This document shows positions 43,360-52,561 of a DNA stretch of 64,000 nucleotides, piece after piece. Position 1 is the stretch's first letter. Each line of letters opens with the position of its first letter. This stretch comes from Pseudomonadota bacterium (lineage in GTDB: Bacteria > Pseudomonadota > Alphaproteobacteria > Rhizobiales > Tepidamorphaceae), in contig JAEWYT010000057.1 in assembly GCA_023458595.1 (NCBI GenBank), positions 70,775 to 134,774 of the forward strand, written 5' to 3'. A program made the translations under genes and the position numbers. The notes beneath the pieces were generated by a model that was not told where the DNA came from, did not search any database, and saw nothing but the letters and a program-made list of their open reading frames with translations.

Positions 43360-46083
43360 ATGACCGAAAGCCGCAGCGACACTACCTTTCACGGTCTGTC
43401 CGCCCAGGAGGCGCTTCGCGCGCTGGCGGCCGAGACAAGCGGGCTGAGCTCGGACGAAGCCGCCCGCCGCCTTGCCGAGTTCGGGCCGAACCGCCTGCCT
43501 GAGCCACCGCGACGCAGCGCGCTGCTGCGCTTCCTCGGCCACTTTCACAACGTGCTGATCTACGTGCTGATCGCCTCGGCGGCGGTCACGGCGGCGCTGC
43601 AGCACTGGATCGATACCGGCGTGATCCTCGCGGTGGTGATCGTCAACGCGGTGATCGGCTACGTGCAGGAGGGCCGCGCCGAGCAGGCGATGGCGGCGAT
43701 CCGGGGTATGCTCGCCCCCCGTTCCGCCGTGCTGCGCGACCGGCGCCGCCAGAGCGTGGATGCGGCAGACCTCGTGCCGGGCGACATCGTTCTGATCGAG
43801 GCCGGCGACCGGGTCCCGGCCGATCTGAGGCTGACCGAAGCACGCGGCCTGAAAGTCGAAGAGGCCATCCTGACGGGCGAATCCGTCCCCGTGGACAAGG
43901 GCATTGCTCCCGTCGCCGAGGATGCCGTGCTCGGCGACCGGACCTCGATGCTGTTCTCCGGCACGCTGGTCGCCGCGGGCGCAGGGCGCGGCCTGGTCAC
44001 GGCGACGGGGGCGGAGACGCAGATCGGCCGGATCAGCGGGATGTTGTCCGAGGTCGAAACGCTGACGACGCCGCTCGTCGCGCAGATGGACCGCTTTGCC
44101 CGGTGGCTGACCGTCTTCATCCTGATCGTGGCCGGCGCGCTGCTGGTTTACGGCTATTTCGTCGGTCACCTGCCGTTCTCCGAGCTCTTCATGGCGGTCG
44201 TCGGCCTCTCGGTCGCGGCGATCCCCGAGGGGTTGCCGGCCGTGCTGACGATCACGCTGGCCGTCGGGGTGCAGGCCATGGCGCGGCGCAACGCCATCGT
44301 CCGCCGCCTGCCGGCGATCGAGACGCTGGGTTCGGTCTCGGTGATCTGTTCGGACAAGACCGGCACGCTGACGCGCAACGAGATGACGGTGGCCTCGCTG
44401 GCCGCGGCCGGGCAGGTGTATTCCGTGCAGGGCAACGGCTATGCGCCAGAAGGCGCCGTGCGCTGGCGCGAGGCCGACGCGCGCCTGGCCGAGCACGCGG
44501 TGCTGATGGAGTTCGCCCTAGCCGCGGGCCTGTGCAACGATGCGGTACTGCGCAGCCATGGCGAGGACTGGCGCGTCGAGGGCGACCCGATGGAGGGTGC
44601 GCTGATCGCGCTTGCCGGCAAGGTCACCGGCGATGGCCCCGAGCCTTTCCGCGAGTGGACGCGCTCCGACGCGATCCCCTTCGACGCCGCCCATTGCTAC
44701 ATGGCCACGCTGCACCACGACCACGAGGGCCGCGCCTGCATCCACGTCAAGGGCGCGCCCGAGGCGGTACTGGCGCTCTGCGCCGACCAGCGCGCAGCAG
44801 ACGACGGAACGGAGCCGCTCGACGTCGGCTACTGGCATGCGGCGGTGGAGGAACTGGCTGCCGAGGGTCAGCGGGTGATCGCCGTCGCCGCGCGGGCGGT
44901 GCGGCAGGATCATACGGTTCTGAACACCGCCGATCTGGAGGGGCGGCTCACGCTGATCGGGCTGATCGGCCTGATCGATCCGCCGCGCGCCGAGGCGATC
45001 GAGGCCGTGGCGGACTGTCACGCGGCCGGCATCCGGGTGAAGATGATCACCGGGGATCACGCCGCCACCGCCCGCGCCATCGCCGGGATGATCGGGTTGA
45101 GGAACCGCGAACGCGTTCTCGCCGGCGCCGATGTCGAGGCGATGGACGACGCCGCGCTCGCCGATGTGGCCGTGGAGACGGATATCTTCGCCCGTACGTC
45201 GCCCGCCCACAAGCTGCGCCTGGTCACCGCCCTGCAAGCGCGGGGGCTGACCGTTGCGATGACCGGCGACGGGGTGAACGACGCGCCCGCCCTCAAGCGT
45301 GCCGACGCCGGGATCGCCATGGGTCTCAAGGGCAGCGAGGCGGCGAAGGAGGCGGCCGAGTTCGTGCTCGCCGACGACAATTTCGCCTCGATCGCGGCCG
45401 CGGTGCGCGAGGGGCGTACCGTCTACGACAACATAAAGAAGGTCATCAGCTGGACACTGCCCACCAACGCTGGCGAGGCGATGACCATCGTGGTGGCGCT
45501 CTTCGCCGGCATGGCGCTGCCCGTCACCGCGGTACAGATCCTCTGGGTCAATCTGATCACCGCCGTCACGCTGGGGCTCGCTCTCGCCTTCGAGCCCTCC
45601 GAGCCCGGGACCATGCGCCGCCCGCCCCGCCCGCGCGACGAGCCCCTCCTGACGGGCGAACTCGTCTGGCACATCGTGTTCGTCTCGACCCTGTTCCTGG
45701 TCGCGGTCTTCGGTGTGTACATCTACGCCACGGATCGCGGCTACCCGGTCGAGCTTGCCCAGACGATGGCGATGAACACGCTGGTGGTGCTCGAGATGTT
45801 TCATCTCTTCTTCATCTGCAACATCCACGGGACCTCGCTCACCTGGACCGCGGCTCGGGGCACCCGGATCGTCTGGGCCTGCGTCCTCACCGTCACCGCC
45901 GCGCAGTTCGCCCTCACCTATCTGCCGCCCTTGCAGGCGGTTTTCGGAACGCAGCCCGTGCCGCTGTTCGACGGCCTTCTGATCGTGGCGATCGGTGTCG
46001 TCTTCTTCGCGCTGATCGAGACGGAGAAGCAGATGCGGCTGGCATTTCGCCGCCCGCTCTCCGAACCGGGCGGCCCGAGGTAG
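43360..46083 (+). CDS. P2-type cation-transporting ATPase
   Basis: 907 aa; ATG at 43360. Full P-type layout: N-terminal cation_ATPase_N (to about 75), M1-M2, actuator with LTGESVPVDK, M4 with IPEGLPAVLTITLAVG (PEGLP as in Ca2+ pumps), phosphorylation site CSDKTGTLTRNE, nucleotide domain with KGAPEAVL, TGDGVNDAPALKRAD, and a six-helix C-terminal region. M6 reads WVNLITAVTLGLALAFEP, where Ca2+ pumps have an NLVTD motif; the Asp is Ala here. The ion is therefore uncertain (PacL/Na-type possible). It lies after an IS3 remnant, in a region of likely acquired genes. Confidence 0.92.
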   Translation: MTESRSDTTFHGLSAQEALRALAAETSGLSSDEAARRLAEFGPNRLPEPPRRSALLRFLGHFHNVLIYVLIASAAVTAALQHWIDTGVILAVVIVNAVIGYVQEGRAEQAMAAIRGMLAPRSAVLRDRRRQSVDAADLVPGDIVLIEAGDRVPADLRLTEARGLKVEEAILTGESVPVDKGIAPVAEDAVLGDRTSMLFSGTLVAAGAGRGLVTATGAETQIGRISGMLSEVETLTTPLVAQMDRFARWLTVFILIVAGALLVYGYFVGHLPFSELFMAVVGLSVAAIPEGLPAVLTITLAVGVQAMARRNAIVRRLPAIETLGSVSVICSDKTGTLTRNEMTVASLAAAGQVYSVQGNGYAPEGAVRWREADARLAEHAVLMEFALAAGLCNDAVLRSHGEDWRVEGDPMEGALIALAGKVTGDGPEPFREWTRSDAIPFDAAHCYMATLHHDHEGRACIHVKGAPEAVLALCADQRAADDGTEPLDVGYWHAAVEELAAEGQRVIAVAARAVRQDHTVLNTADLEGRLTLIGLIGLIDPPRAEAIEAVADCHAAGIRVKMITGDHAATARAIAGMIGLRNRERVLAGADVEAMDDAALADVAVETDIFARTSPAHKLRLVTALQARGLTVAMTGDGVNDAPALKRADAGIAMGLKGSEAAKEAAEFVLADDNFASIAAAVREGRTVYDNIKKVISWTLPTNAGEAMTIVVALFAGMALPVTAVQILWVNLITAVTLGLALAFEPSEPGTMRRPPRPRDEPLLTGELVWHIVFVSTLFLVAVFGVYIYATDRGYPVELAQTMAMNTLVVLEMFHLFFICNIHGTSLTWTAARGTRIVWACVLTVTAAQFALTYLPPLQAVFGTQPVPLFDGLLIVAIGVVFFALIETEKQMRLAFRRPLSEPGGPR

Positions 46084-46286
46084 CGCCTGCCGTGGCTCGC
46101 ATGCGAGCCAAAGCGGACTCCCGATTTCGAGTGTACCGCGCTACCGTGTTCGAAATTACAGTGGCTAAGCATCGCCGCCATGGTGAGACAACGGCGTATA
46201 GGTGCTGCGATCGAGGGAGACGGCGCGTCCGTCGCGATGTTCTGCCGTCGCAGCCAGGGATCCCACCACGGCGACACGGTAGCCTC

Positions 46287-47255
46287 ATGACCGGAATTCA
46301 GCATCGCCGCTTGAAAGCGCTCGAAGCCTTCGAGGCCGTCTCGCGGCACAAGACGGTTCAGGAAGCTGCCCAGGAGCTGGGCGTCACGGCGAGTGCGGTG
46401 AGCCACCAGCTTCGCAAGCTGGCCGAGGACCTCGGCGAGAAGCTCGTCGTGCGCCACGGTCGCGGCATCGAGCTAACGCCGGCAGGTGATCGGTTGGCGG
46501 CGCGCTTGCGGGAGGCATTCGTCAAGATCGACAGATCGGTCGCCGAGGTGATCGGCACAGGCCACGACGAAATCAGGCTCGCGGTATGCTCGTGTTTCGC
46601 GCCGGGGTGGCTGATCAAGCGCTTGGGAGACTTCAACAAGGAAAATCCGGGCATCGACCTGCAGCTGCGCATGTATGCCCAGTATCCGGAACTGACGGAT
46701 CACACCGCCGACGCTTTCATATCGATCAAGCCGACGGAATCGGGTTTCTGGTCCACGAAAATCGTGGCGGAAGAGCTTGTCGCCGTCGCCAAGCCGACGT
46801 ACGGCGGCCACAGGTCTGCCCCCGGGGAGGGGATGCCGCCGATAACGACATGGATCGAGCCGGAGGAATTCGGCTGGGACTGGCGGACGTTTTCGGAACG
46901 CGCGGGCATTCCGCTGAAGGAAATCGACCGCGGCCACTGGCTCCAGGCTTCGCACTACTATCTCGCGCTGGAGATGGCCAAGGCAGGGCTCGGGGTGGCG
47001 CTGGTGCCCGATTTCCTTGCCGAAGACGCCATCATCTCGGGCGCGGTGGAGCGCATCAGTGCCTATCGGGTGCCGACGGGTGAGGACTATTATTTGTGCG
47101 TCAAGGTGGCGAGGCGCGAGGAAGCCGGCCTGAAGGCGCTCATACGCTGGTTCCGGTCGCAAGCGCAGTCCGAGCCGGCTCCGGCAGCCGAGCGGCGGAC
47201 CGGCAAGACGCGCAAGCTGCCGTCGACAGCTGAATCGGATTCATTTGCCAAATAA
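46287..47255 (+). CDS. LysR-family regulator (GcvA-like)
   Basis: 322 aa. N-terminal winged HTH (about 8-66: LKALEAFEAVSRHKTVQEAAQELGVTASAVSHQLRKLAEDLGEKLVVRHGRGIELT) followed by a periplasmic-binding-like effector domain and a Lys/Pro-rich tail of about 25 residues. The order of conserved blocks resembles GcvA-type regulators. It lies between the ATPase gene (203 bp upstream) and a cluster of exported-protein genes, any of which might be its target. Ligand is unknown. Confidence 0.87.
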   Translation: MTGIQHRRLKALEAFEAVSRHKTVQEAAQELGVTASAVSHQLRKLAEDLGEKLVVRHGRGIELTPAGDRLAARLREAFVKIDRSVAEVIGTGHDEIRLAVCSCFAPGWLIKRLGDFNKENPGIDLQLRMYAQYPELTDHTADAFISIKPTESGFWSTKIVAEELVAVAKPTYGGHRSAPGEGMPPITTWIEPEEFGWDWRTFSERAGIPLKEIDRGHWLQASHYYLALEMAKAGLGVALVPDFLAEDAIISGAVERISAYRVPTGEDYYLCVKVARREEAGLKALIRWFRSQAQSEPAPAAERRTGKTRKLPSTAESDSFAK

Positions 47256-47405
47256 ATTTCTCACTGGACGCGGACGGCGTCGATTTCGATACATGGCTGT
47301 ACACCGGGTTGCGGGGCCGGCCCCCAACGGCCTCATCGATCGGGTGGGGGTGGGGATAAGCCGGCTTGCATAGGGTAAGCCCCCGGGATGCCGGCCTGTG
47401 GTAAA

Positions 47406-47430
47406 CGGCGGGGCGTCTTGCGCCCCGCCG
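47406..47430. promoter_or_regulatory. GC-rich perfect hairpin just upstream of the exported-protein gene
   Basis: cggcggggcg, loop tcttg, cgccccgccg: a perfect 10-bp-arm inverted repeat ending 24 bases before the ATG at 47455. It lacks a T-run, so it is either an mRNA leader structure or a protein site rather than a simple terminator. Confidence 0.5.
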
Positions 47431-47454
47431 CCCCGCCTGACCAGGGAGCACGCA

Positions 47455-47856
47455 ATGATCCGACCGTTTCACCTCCTTCTCCTTGCCGCGTTTGCCGTCG
47501 GCCACACGCCGGAACTCAGCGCACAGACGCGCGAGGTGGTGCATTTCGCCGCCGGCAATGACAATGCAGCCGTAGAGGGATCGATCACCGGCCACGAGTA
47601 TCGCGACTACATCCTGGGCGCGCGCGCCGGCCAGACCATGGGTGTGTCGCTGATTACCGAGGGCAGCGCGTACTTCAACATCCTGCCGCCGGGAAGCGAC
47701 AACGTCGCGATCTACAACGGTTCGATCGACGGTCCCGACGCCGTCAACATCAAGCTGCCCGCGGACGGCGACTACACGATCCGTGTCTACCTGATGGGCG
47801 ACGCCGAGGACAGCAACAAGACCGTCAAATACATGGTCTCGATGGTGGTCATGTAG
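47455..47856 (+). CDS. Exported small beta-sandwich protein (PliG / PPC-like)
   Basis: 133 aa from ATG at 47455 with ggga ribosome binding site. Signal peptide of about 24 residues ending LSAQ. The mature region (VEGSITGHEYRDYILGARAG..., FNILPPGSDNVAIYNGS, LPADGDYTIRVYLM) has the repeat pattern of bacterial pre-peptidase C-terminal-like and g-type lysozyme inhibitor proteins. A periplasmic lysozyme-inhibitor or stress-protective role is possible but unproven. A perfect hairpin precedes it, and a Tat-type L,D-transpeptidase follows 42 bp later. Confidence 0.7.
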   Translation: MIRPFHLLLLAAFAVGHTPELSAQTREVVHFAAGNDNAAVEGSITGHEYRDYILGARAGQTMGVSLITEGSAYFNILPPGSDNVAIYNGSIDGPDAVNIKLPADGDYTIRVYLMGDAEDSNKTVKYMVSMVVM

Positions 47857-47898
47857 AGCCGGCACGGCTCGATCGGGCGGACAGGGAGTGAGACTGCA

Positions 47899-48900
47899 AT
47901 GAAACAATCGCTTCTTTCAGCGATCGACAGGCGGCGTTTCCTGGTCGGCGCCGGGGCCGGGATCGTCACGTTCGCGGGGTTCGAGGTCGTCGCCCAAGAG
48001 GTCATGAAGGCGGCGAGCGATCTGAAGCCCGGCGAATACACCTGGCATCCCGATCGCCAGCCGGAAGGACCTGTCGCGGTGGTCGTGTCGATCCCCGACC
48101 AACTCGTCCACGTCTATCGCAACGGCATCCGCATCGCGGTGTCGACCTGCTCGACCGGCAAGTCCGGGCACTCGACGCCGACCGGCGTGTTCGTGGTGCT
48201 GCAGAAAGACAAGAACCATCATTCGAGCACGTACAACAACGCGCCGATGCCGAACATGAACAGGCTCACGTGGTCGGGCATCGCGCTGCACGCGGGCAAT
48301 CTGCCGGGATATCCGGCCTCGCATGGCTGCGTGCGGCTGCCGTTGGACTTCTCCGCGAAGCTCTTCGGGATCACGCATCTCGGCACGCCGGTGATCATTG
48401 CCGGCGCGAGTTCCGACCCCTGGGAGCTGAAGCATCCAGGCATGGTGCTGAGCGGCTATGCCGAGCACGAGTTCGAGGATGTCGAAGCCTCGCTGGAAGA
48501 CAAGAAGCATCCCTCGGACTGGGTGGCTGCGGAAACCTATCCGATCACCTCGATCATCGCATCGGGGGCGGACCGGCGGATCATGCTGGTCGAGAACGGC
48601 ACTGTGATCCGCGAGGACGAGGTTGCGATCGTCGGCGAGGGGCCGCTCGGCAATCACGTGCTGGTCTTGCGCGGCAGCGACGCGACGGTGAAAGGCCTGC
48701 ACTGGCTCGCCATCAGTCACCATGCCGACCAGACCGGCGGCGCCGCGCCGGAGGAGAACGTCGTCGAGCGCGTGCGGACAGGCAACGAATTCATCGCACA
48801 GATGCGCAGCCGCATGCATCCGGGCCTGGTCATGGTGCTGACGGACGCGCCGCTGCATCCCGACACGCGCAGCGGACAGGATTTCGTGATCATGTCCTGA
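47899..48900 (+). CDS. L,D-transpeptidase with Tat signal
   Basis: 333 aa. The N-terminus DRRRFLVGAGAGIVTFAGF is a twin-arginine signal, so the enzyme should be exported folded. YkuD domain at about 55-175 with the nucleophile motif YPASHGCVRLP (Cys near residue 146). A C-terminal domain of about 150 residues of unclear function follows. It acts on peptidoglycan in the periplasm. Neighbours are two other exported proteins (upstream PliG-like, downstream DUF992-LysM), suggesting an envelope-related operon. Confidence 0.9.
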   Translation: MKQSLLSAIDRRRFLVGAGAGIVTFAGFEVVAQEVMKAASDLKPGEYTWHPDRQPEGPVAVVVSIPDQLVHVYRNGIRIAVSTCSTGKSGHSTPTGVFVVLQKDKNHHSSTYNNAPMPNMNRLTWSGIALHAGNLPGYPASHGCVRLPLDFSAKLFGITHLGTPVIIAGASSDPWELKHPGMVLSGYAEHEFEDVEASLEDKKHPSDWVAAETYPITSIIASGADRRIMLVENGTVIREDEVAIVGEGPLGNHVLVLRGSDATVKGLHWLAISHHADQTGGAAPEENVVERVRTGNEFIAQMRSRMHPGLVMVLTDAPLHPDTRSGQDFVIMS

Positions 48901-48959
48901 CCTTGTGCCACGGACACCCCGCGCCGGCGGGAATTCTTTAAGCAAATTAGGAGATCCCA

Positions 48960-51044
48960 ATGAGTTCCATGATCAGCCGGCCCGTCTTGGCCGCCGTCGT
49001 ACTCGGCGGTTTCGCCGCCTTTGCCGCCCCCGCGCAGGCGCGGGTTGAAGCGGGCATGCTCACCTGCGAAGTCAGCGGCGGGTTTTCGCTCATCTTCAGC
49101 TCGCCGCGCGACCTGCACTGCGTTTTCTACAAATCCAACGGGCTGACGGAAGCGTATGGCGGGCGGCTGCGCGAGGTCGGCATAGATATCGGCGCAACCG
49201 GAGCCGGCGTCATCGCCTGGAGCGTCGTCGCCGAGTCGAACGAGGTGCCGCCGGGGGTCCTGACGGGCACCTATGCCGGCGCGGAGGCGGGCGGCACGGT
49301 GCTGATCGGCGCGGAGGGCAGGGTCCTCATCGGCGGATCCAACAAGACGATCGCCTTGCAGCCGCTGAGCGTCGAGGGGAACGTCGGGCTCAATCTCGCC
49401 GTCGGCATTGCGTCGATGGAGCTTCGTCCGCTGTTCCAGGCAACCGCATATGCCGCGCCGGTACGGATGCCGGCGGTCGGTCACGGATACGATGCCGTGC
49501 CGGCCGCCCAGCAGGCGCCGCACTACGGTTGCGGCTCCTACACGCATCTGGCGCGCGGACAGACGATCTTCGGAGTCGCCCATGCGTGCGGTGTCACCGT
49601 CGAAGCACTGCTCGATGCCAATCCGCAAATCACGAATGTCCGCAACATCAGCGCCGGCGCGCTGATCCATGTGCCGAGCCATGTCGGTCATCACGCCGCG
49701 AGCCCCTGCGGCGACCGCGCGATCGTTCAGGAGGCTGAATCGCTCGAACATCTGGCATGGCGATGCGGGGTCACGCTTCATGCCCTGCTCGTCGCCAACC
49801 CGACGCTTAGGGACATGGCGCAGTTCGAGCCGGGCCTCGTCGTCGCCGTCCCCGAACGGACGGCGCCCCCATCCGGCGCGCCCGTGCGGTACGCCGCGAA
49901 CGAAACCCAGCTCGAACCCGTCGTCGTCGACGCGAGACCGAGTGCCGGCGCATCCGGTTCGTCCCGGTCGCGGCCCGCGACCATCGATCCGGGCCAGGAG
50001 CGGGCCTGCGTGGCAGAGCTGGCGGACACGGTCGGCATCGGCATGGACCGGGTCCGGGTCACGGCACGCGATGTGGCCGCCAGCGGCGATGCGCTCTTCT
50101 ATCTCGACGCCGCGGGGAACCGGGCCGTCTGCGAGGTCGACCGCGCCTACAACGTGCGCGGGTTGAAGCGCACCGGCTCGGCAGTCGCGGCCAATTCGGC
50201 AAGAACCTCCGCTCCGGCTTCGGGCTCCGCCCCGGCGGCGGGCTCGATCGTCGAACGCGTCTGTCTCGAGGCCGTCGCCAAGGAGACCAATGAACGCAAC
50301 GTGACGGTGCTGAGCAACGAGTTTTCGCAGGCGAACTCGCTGGTCATGGTCGGCGTCGGCGCGCAGCGTGCGCCCTGGCGCTGCCTTGTCTCCAACAACG
50401 GCGTGATCGCCGAGCTGCTGTTTGCCGGAAACGACGGTGACGGCGTGCAGACGGCCGACAATCAGAGCGGCCGGGCGCAGAAGGAACAGGTCGCCGAGAG
50501 GGACATGGGCCGGTTCTGCGCGGGCGCGGCGGCAGAGGAATTCAAAGTGAGCCCGCGGGATATCGCGACCCTGCCGGTCGAGGCGGCGGGCCATGGCGGG
50601 CATGTCGTCTACGGGCAGTTTCCGCCGGACGGCCAGGACGTTTCCACGTTCGAGTGTCACTTCACCGCGAACGGGGTGCTCAGGAACGTTCGCCTGACCA
50701 GCGACAGCCGCCGCGCGAGCGCCGACACGGGAGGAGACGCGAAGGTCCCCGGAACCGACTACAACGCGACCGGGGAGGTCCCGTGCTCGATGAGCAAGGC
50801 CGGGGCGGTGGGGTCGTGCCCCTTCGGCGTTCAGCGCGAGGGCAACGGATCGGGCATCGTGACGATAACGAAGCCCGATGGCCGGACCCGCGGCATATTC
50901 TTCGAGAACGGCAAGGCCATCGGGTACGACGAGAGCCAGGCCGATCGCGGAGAATTCAGAGCGTCGAAGCAGGGCGACATGACGACCGTGCACATTGGCG
51001 CGGAGACCTACAGCATTCCCGACGCCGTAATCTACGGGGGCTGA
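48960..51044 (+). CDS. Exported DUF992-LysM multidomain protein
   Basis: 694 aa with a signal peptide (ending PAQAR, about 27). Domains in order: DUF992 (about 28-155, GMLTCEVSGGFSLIFSS, then CVFY), and two LysM motifs (about 191-240, YTHLARGQTIFGVAHACGVT; and 253-298, IVQEAESLEHLAWRCGVT). Three related Cys-paired modules follow (about 342-400, 430-494, 514-580), each opening with a Cys-containing helix and ending with a xCxVxxNG-type strand. The C-terminal domain (about 605-694) has CSM...SCPFGVQREGNGSGIVTITKPDG. LysM implies binding of peptidoglycan. I do not recognise this architecture. It starts 59 bp after the L,D-transpeptidase. Confidence 0.85.
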   Translation: MSSMISRPVLAAVVLGGFAAFAAPAQARVEAGMLTCEVSGGFSLIFSSPRDLHCVFYKSNGLTEAYGGRLREVGIDIGATGAGVIAWSVVAESNEVPPGVLTGTYAGAEAGGTVLIGAEGRVLIGGSNKTIALQPLSVEGNVGLNLAVGIASMELRPLFQATAYAAPVRMPAVGHGYDAVPAAQQAPHYGCGSYTHLARGQTIFGVAHACGVTVEALLDANPQITNVRNISAGALIHVPSHVGHHAASPCGDRAIVQEAESLEHLAWRCGVTLHALLVANPTLRDMAQFEPGLVVAVPERTAPPSGAPVRYAANETQLEPVVVDARPSAGASGSSRSRPATIDPGQERACVAELADTVGIGMDRVRVTARDVAASGDALFYLDAAGNRAVCEVDRAYNVRGLKRTGSAVAANSARTSAPASGSAPAAGSIVERVCLEAVAKETNERNVTVLSNEFSQANSLVMVGVGAQRAPWRCLVSNNGVIAELLFAGNDGDGVQTADNQSGRAQKEQVAERDMGRFCAGAAAEEFKVSPRDIATLPVEAAGHGGHVVYGQFPPDGQDVSTFECHFTANGVLRNVRLTSDSRRASADTGGDAKVPGTDYNATGEVPCSMSKAGAVGSCPFGVQREGNGSGIVTITKPDGRTRGIFFENGKAIGYDESQADRGEFRASKQGDMTTVHIGAETYSIPDAVIYGG

Positions 51045-51183
51045 CGGCCGCCGCGGCACGGTCCGCCTCGGGCCGCTCGCCGGAGCGACAGGGCAGACCG
51101 CCGCCAGGTGATGGCCGGTCGCCACCGTCACGCAGACGCGGTGGCGGCCGGCTTGCCTCGAGGCTTCGGGAGGGAAGGGCACC

Positions 51184-51477
51184 ATGTTCGCCAAGCGGTT
51201 GTGCCGGATCGTGCTTGTCGCCTTTGCGGCGGTCTACGGCGTTGCCCTGGTGCTGCTTTTGATCGGCACGTTCGGCCTGTTCGGGAACGAGCCCGATCCC
51301 CTGGCGGCCGTGTTCCTGATACCCTTGGGGTTGCCGTGGAACCGGATGCTGGACGCGATTCCGGAACCATGGCTGCCGTGGCTTGCGGCCCTGGCGCCTG
51401 CGGTCAACTTCGCGATACTGCTCGGCCTGTGCCGGATCGCGCGGGGCGGCCGGCAGGCCGGCGCCGCCGATCGCTGA
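51184..51477 (+). CDS. Small membrane protein, function unknown
   Basis: 97 aa; ATG at 51184 preceded by gaggga. Two strongly hydrophobic segments (about 8-33, LVAFAAVYGVALVLLLIGTFGL, and 66-87, LAALAPAVNFAILLGLCRIAR) separated by a Pro/Trp-containing loop (GLPWNRMLDAIPEPWLPW). Inner-membrane location is inferred. No family is recognised. Lies between the LysM protein and the convergent LysR gene. Confidence 0.65.
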   Translation: MFAKRLCRIVLVAFAAVYGVALVLLLIGTFGLFGNEPDPLAAVFLIPLGLPWNRMLDAIPEPWLPWLAALAPAVNFAILLGLCRIARGGRQAGAADR

Positions 51478-51561
51478 TGTCCCGGCGGCGGGCACGAAGC
51501 CGCCGGAGAATGCGTTTTCGGCGTCTCTTCGCCGGGCTCTTGCCGGCCGACGTGCCGCACG

Positions 51562-52455
51562 CTAGGCCCGGTACCTGATCGCTTCGACGAACCGGGCGAA
51601 GGCCGGCGACGCCAGACGCCGGTTCGGGTAATAGAGGTGGTACCCCTGCACGTTGCCGCACCAGTCGCTTAGAACCACGCCCAATTGGCCGGTTTCGACA
51701 TACGGTCTTGCGAGGTCTTCGGGAACGTAAGCGAGGCCGAGACCGTCGACGGCGGCCTGCAGCACCGGCACGACGCTGTCGAAGGTGAGTTGGCCGCTGA
51801 CCCTGACATCAAGTTCGCCCCCGCTCTTCTCGAACTCCCAGGCATAGAGACCGCCGGCAGAGGAAAGGCGCAGATTGATGCACTTGTGGTTGGTCAACTC
51901 GCCCGGATGATCGGGTGGCGAGCGCCGCGTGAAATAGTCGGGTGCGCCAACGACGACGAACCGCCAGTCCGGACCGATCCGCACCGCGACCATGTCCTTG
52001 CTGATCGACTCGCCGAGCCTGATACCGGCATCGAAACGCTCTCCGACGATATCGACGAAACCGTTGTCGATGGACACCTCCACATTGATGTCGGGGTACC
52101 GAGGCAGGAATTTCGCCAGCCTCGGCCGCAGAATCGTCTCGACGGCATGTACTCCTGACGTGATGCGGACAGTGCCCGACGGCTTGTCGCGCAATTCGCT
52201 CAAGGAGTCGATTTCGGCCCGGATCTGCTCGAAATGCGGCGCGATCGATCGATAGAGCCGTTCGCCCGCCTCGGTCGTTGCCACGCTCCGGGTCGTCCTC
52301 GTCAGCAGGCGCAAACCAAGCCGCTCCTCGAGACCGCGGACGGTGTGGCTGATCGCCGACGCGGATACTCCAAGCTTGGCGGCGGCTCTTGTGAAGCTGC
52401 GCTCGTTGGCAACGGCAATGAACGCCTTCAGTTCGCTCAGTTCGTCGCGCGCCAT
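51562..52455 (-). CDS. LysR-family regulator of the divergent oxidoreductase operon
   Basis: 297 aa. HTH at about 5-63 (LKAFIAVANERSFTRAAAKLGVSASAISHTVRGLEERLGLRLLTRTTRSV), effector domain with DAGIRLGESI and VVPVLQAAVDGLGLAYVPEDL. Closely resembles the YafC/PA-type regulators that sit divergently from small oxidoreductase genes. Its start codon is 107 bp from the cupin gene start on the other strand, so it probably controls the cupin-SDR-tautomerase operon. A TnA-type site such as tcaatagttcatgcaaattat lies in that gap. Confidence 0.9.
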   Translation of the reverse strand: MARDELSELKAFIAVANERSFTRAAAKLGVSASAISHTVRGLEERLGLRLLTRTTRSVATTEAGERLYRSIAPHFEQIRAEIDSLSELRDKPSGTVRITSGVHAVETILRPRLAKFLPRYPDINVEVSIDNGFVDIVGERFDAGIRLGESISKDMVAVRIGPDWRFVVVGAPDYFTRRSPPDHPGELTNHKCINLRLSSAGGLYAWEFEKSGGELDVRVSGQLTFDSVVPVLQAAVDGLGLAYVPEDLARPYVETGQLGVVLSDWCGNVQGYHLYYPNRRLASPAFARFVEAIRYRA

Positions 52456-52561
52456 TGCTGAACTCTGCTCAATAGTTCATGCAAATTATAGGTCCTAATC
52501 GGATAGCGCAGCCAGGCCTAAATAGTCCGCACCGGCACTAACGGCGGAAAGGACAAAAGCC

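Noticed and set aside
43000..47255. 1050-codon frame spanning the ATPase and the LysR gene
   Set aside because: Its first 728 codons are an out-of-frame read of the ATPase; only the part from 46287 is a gene.
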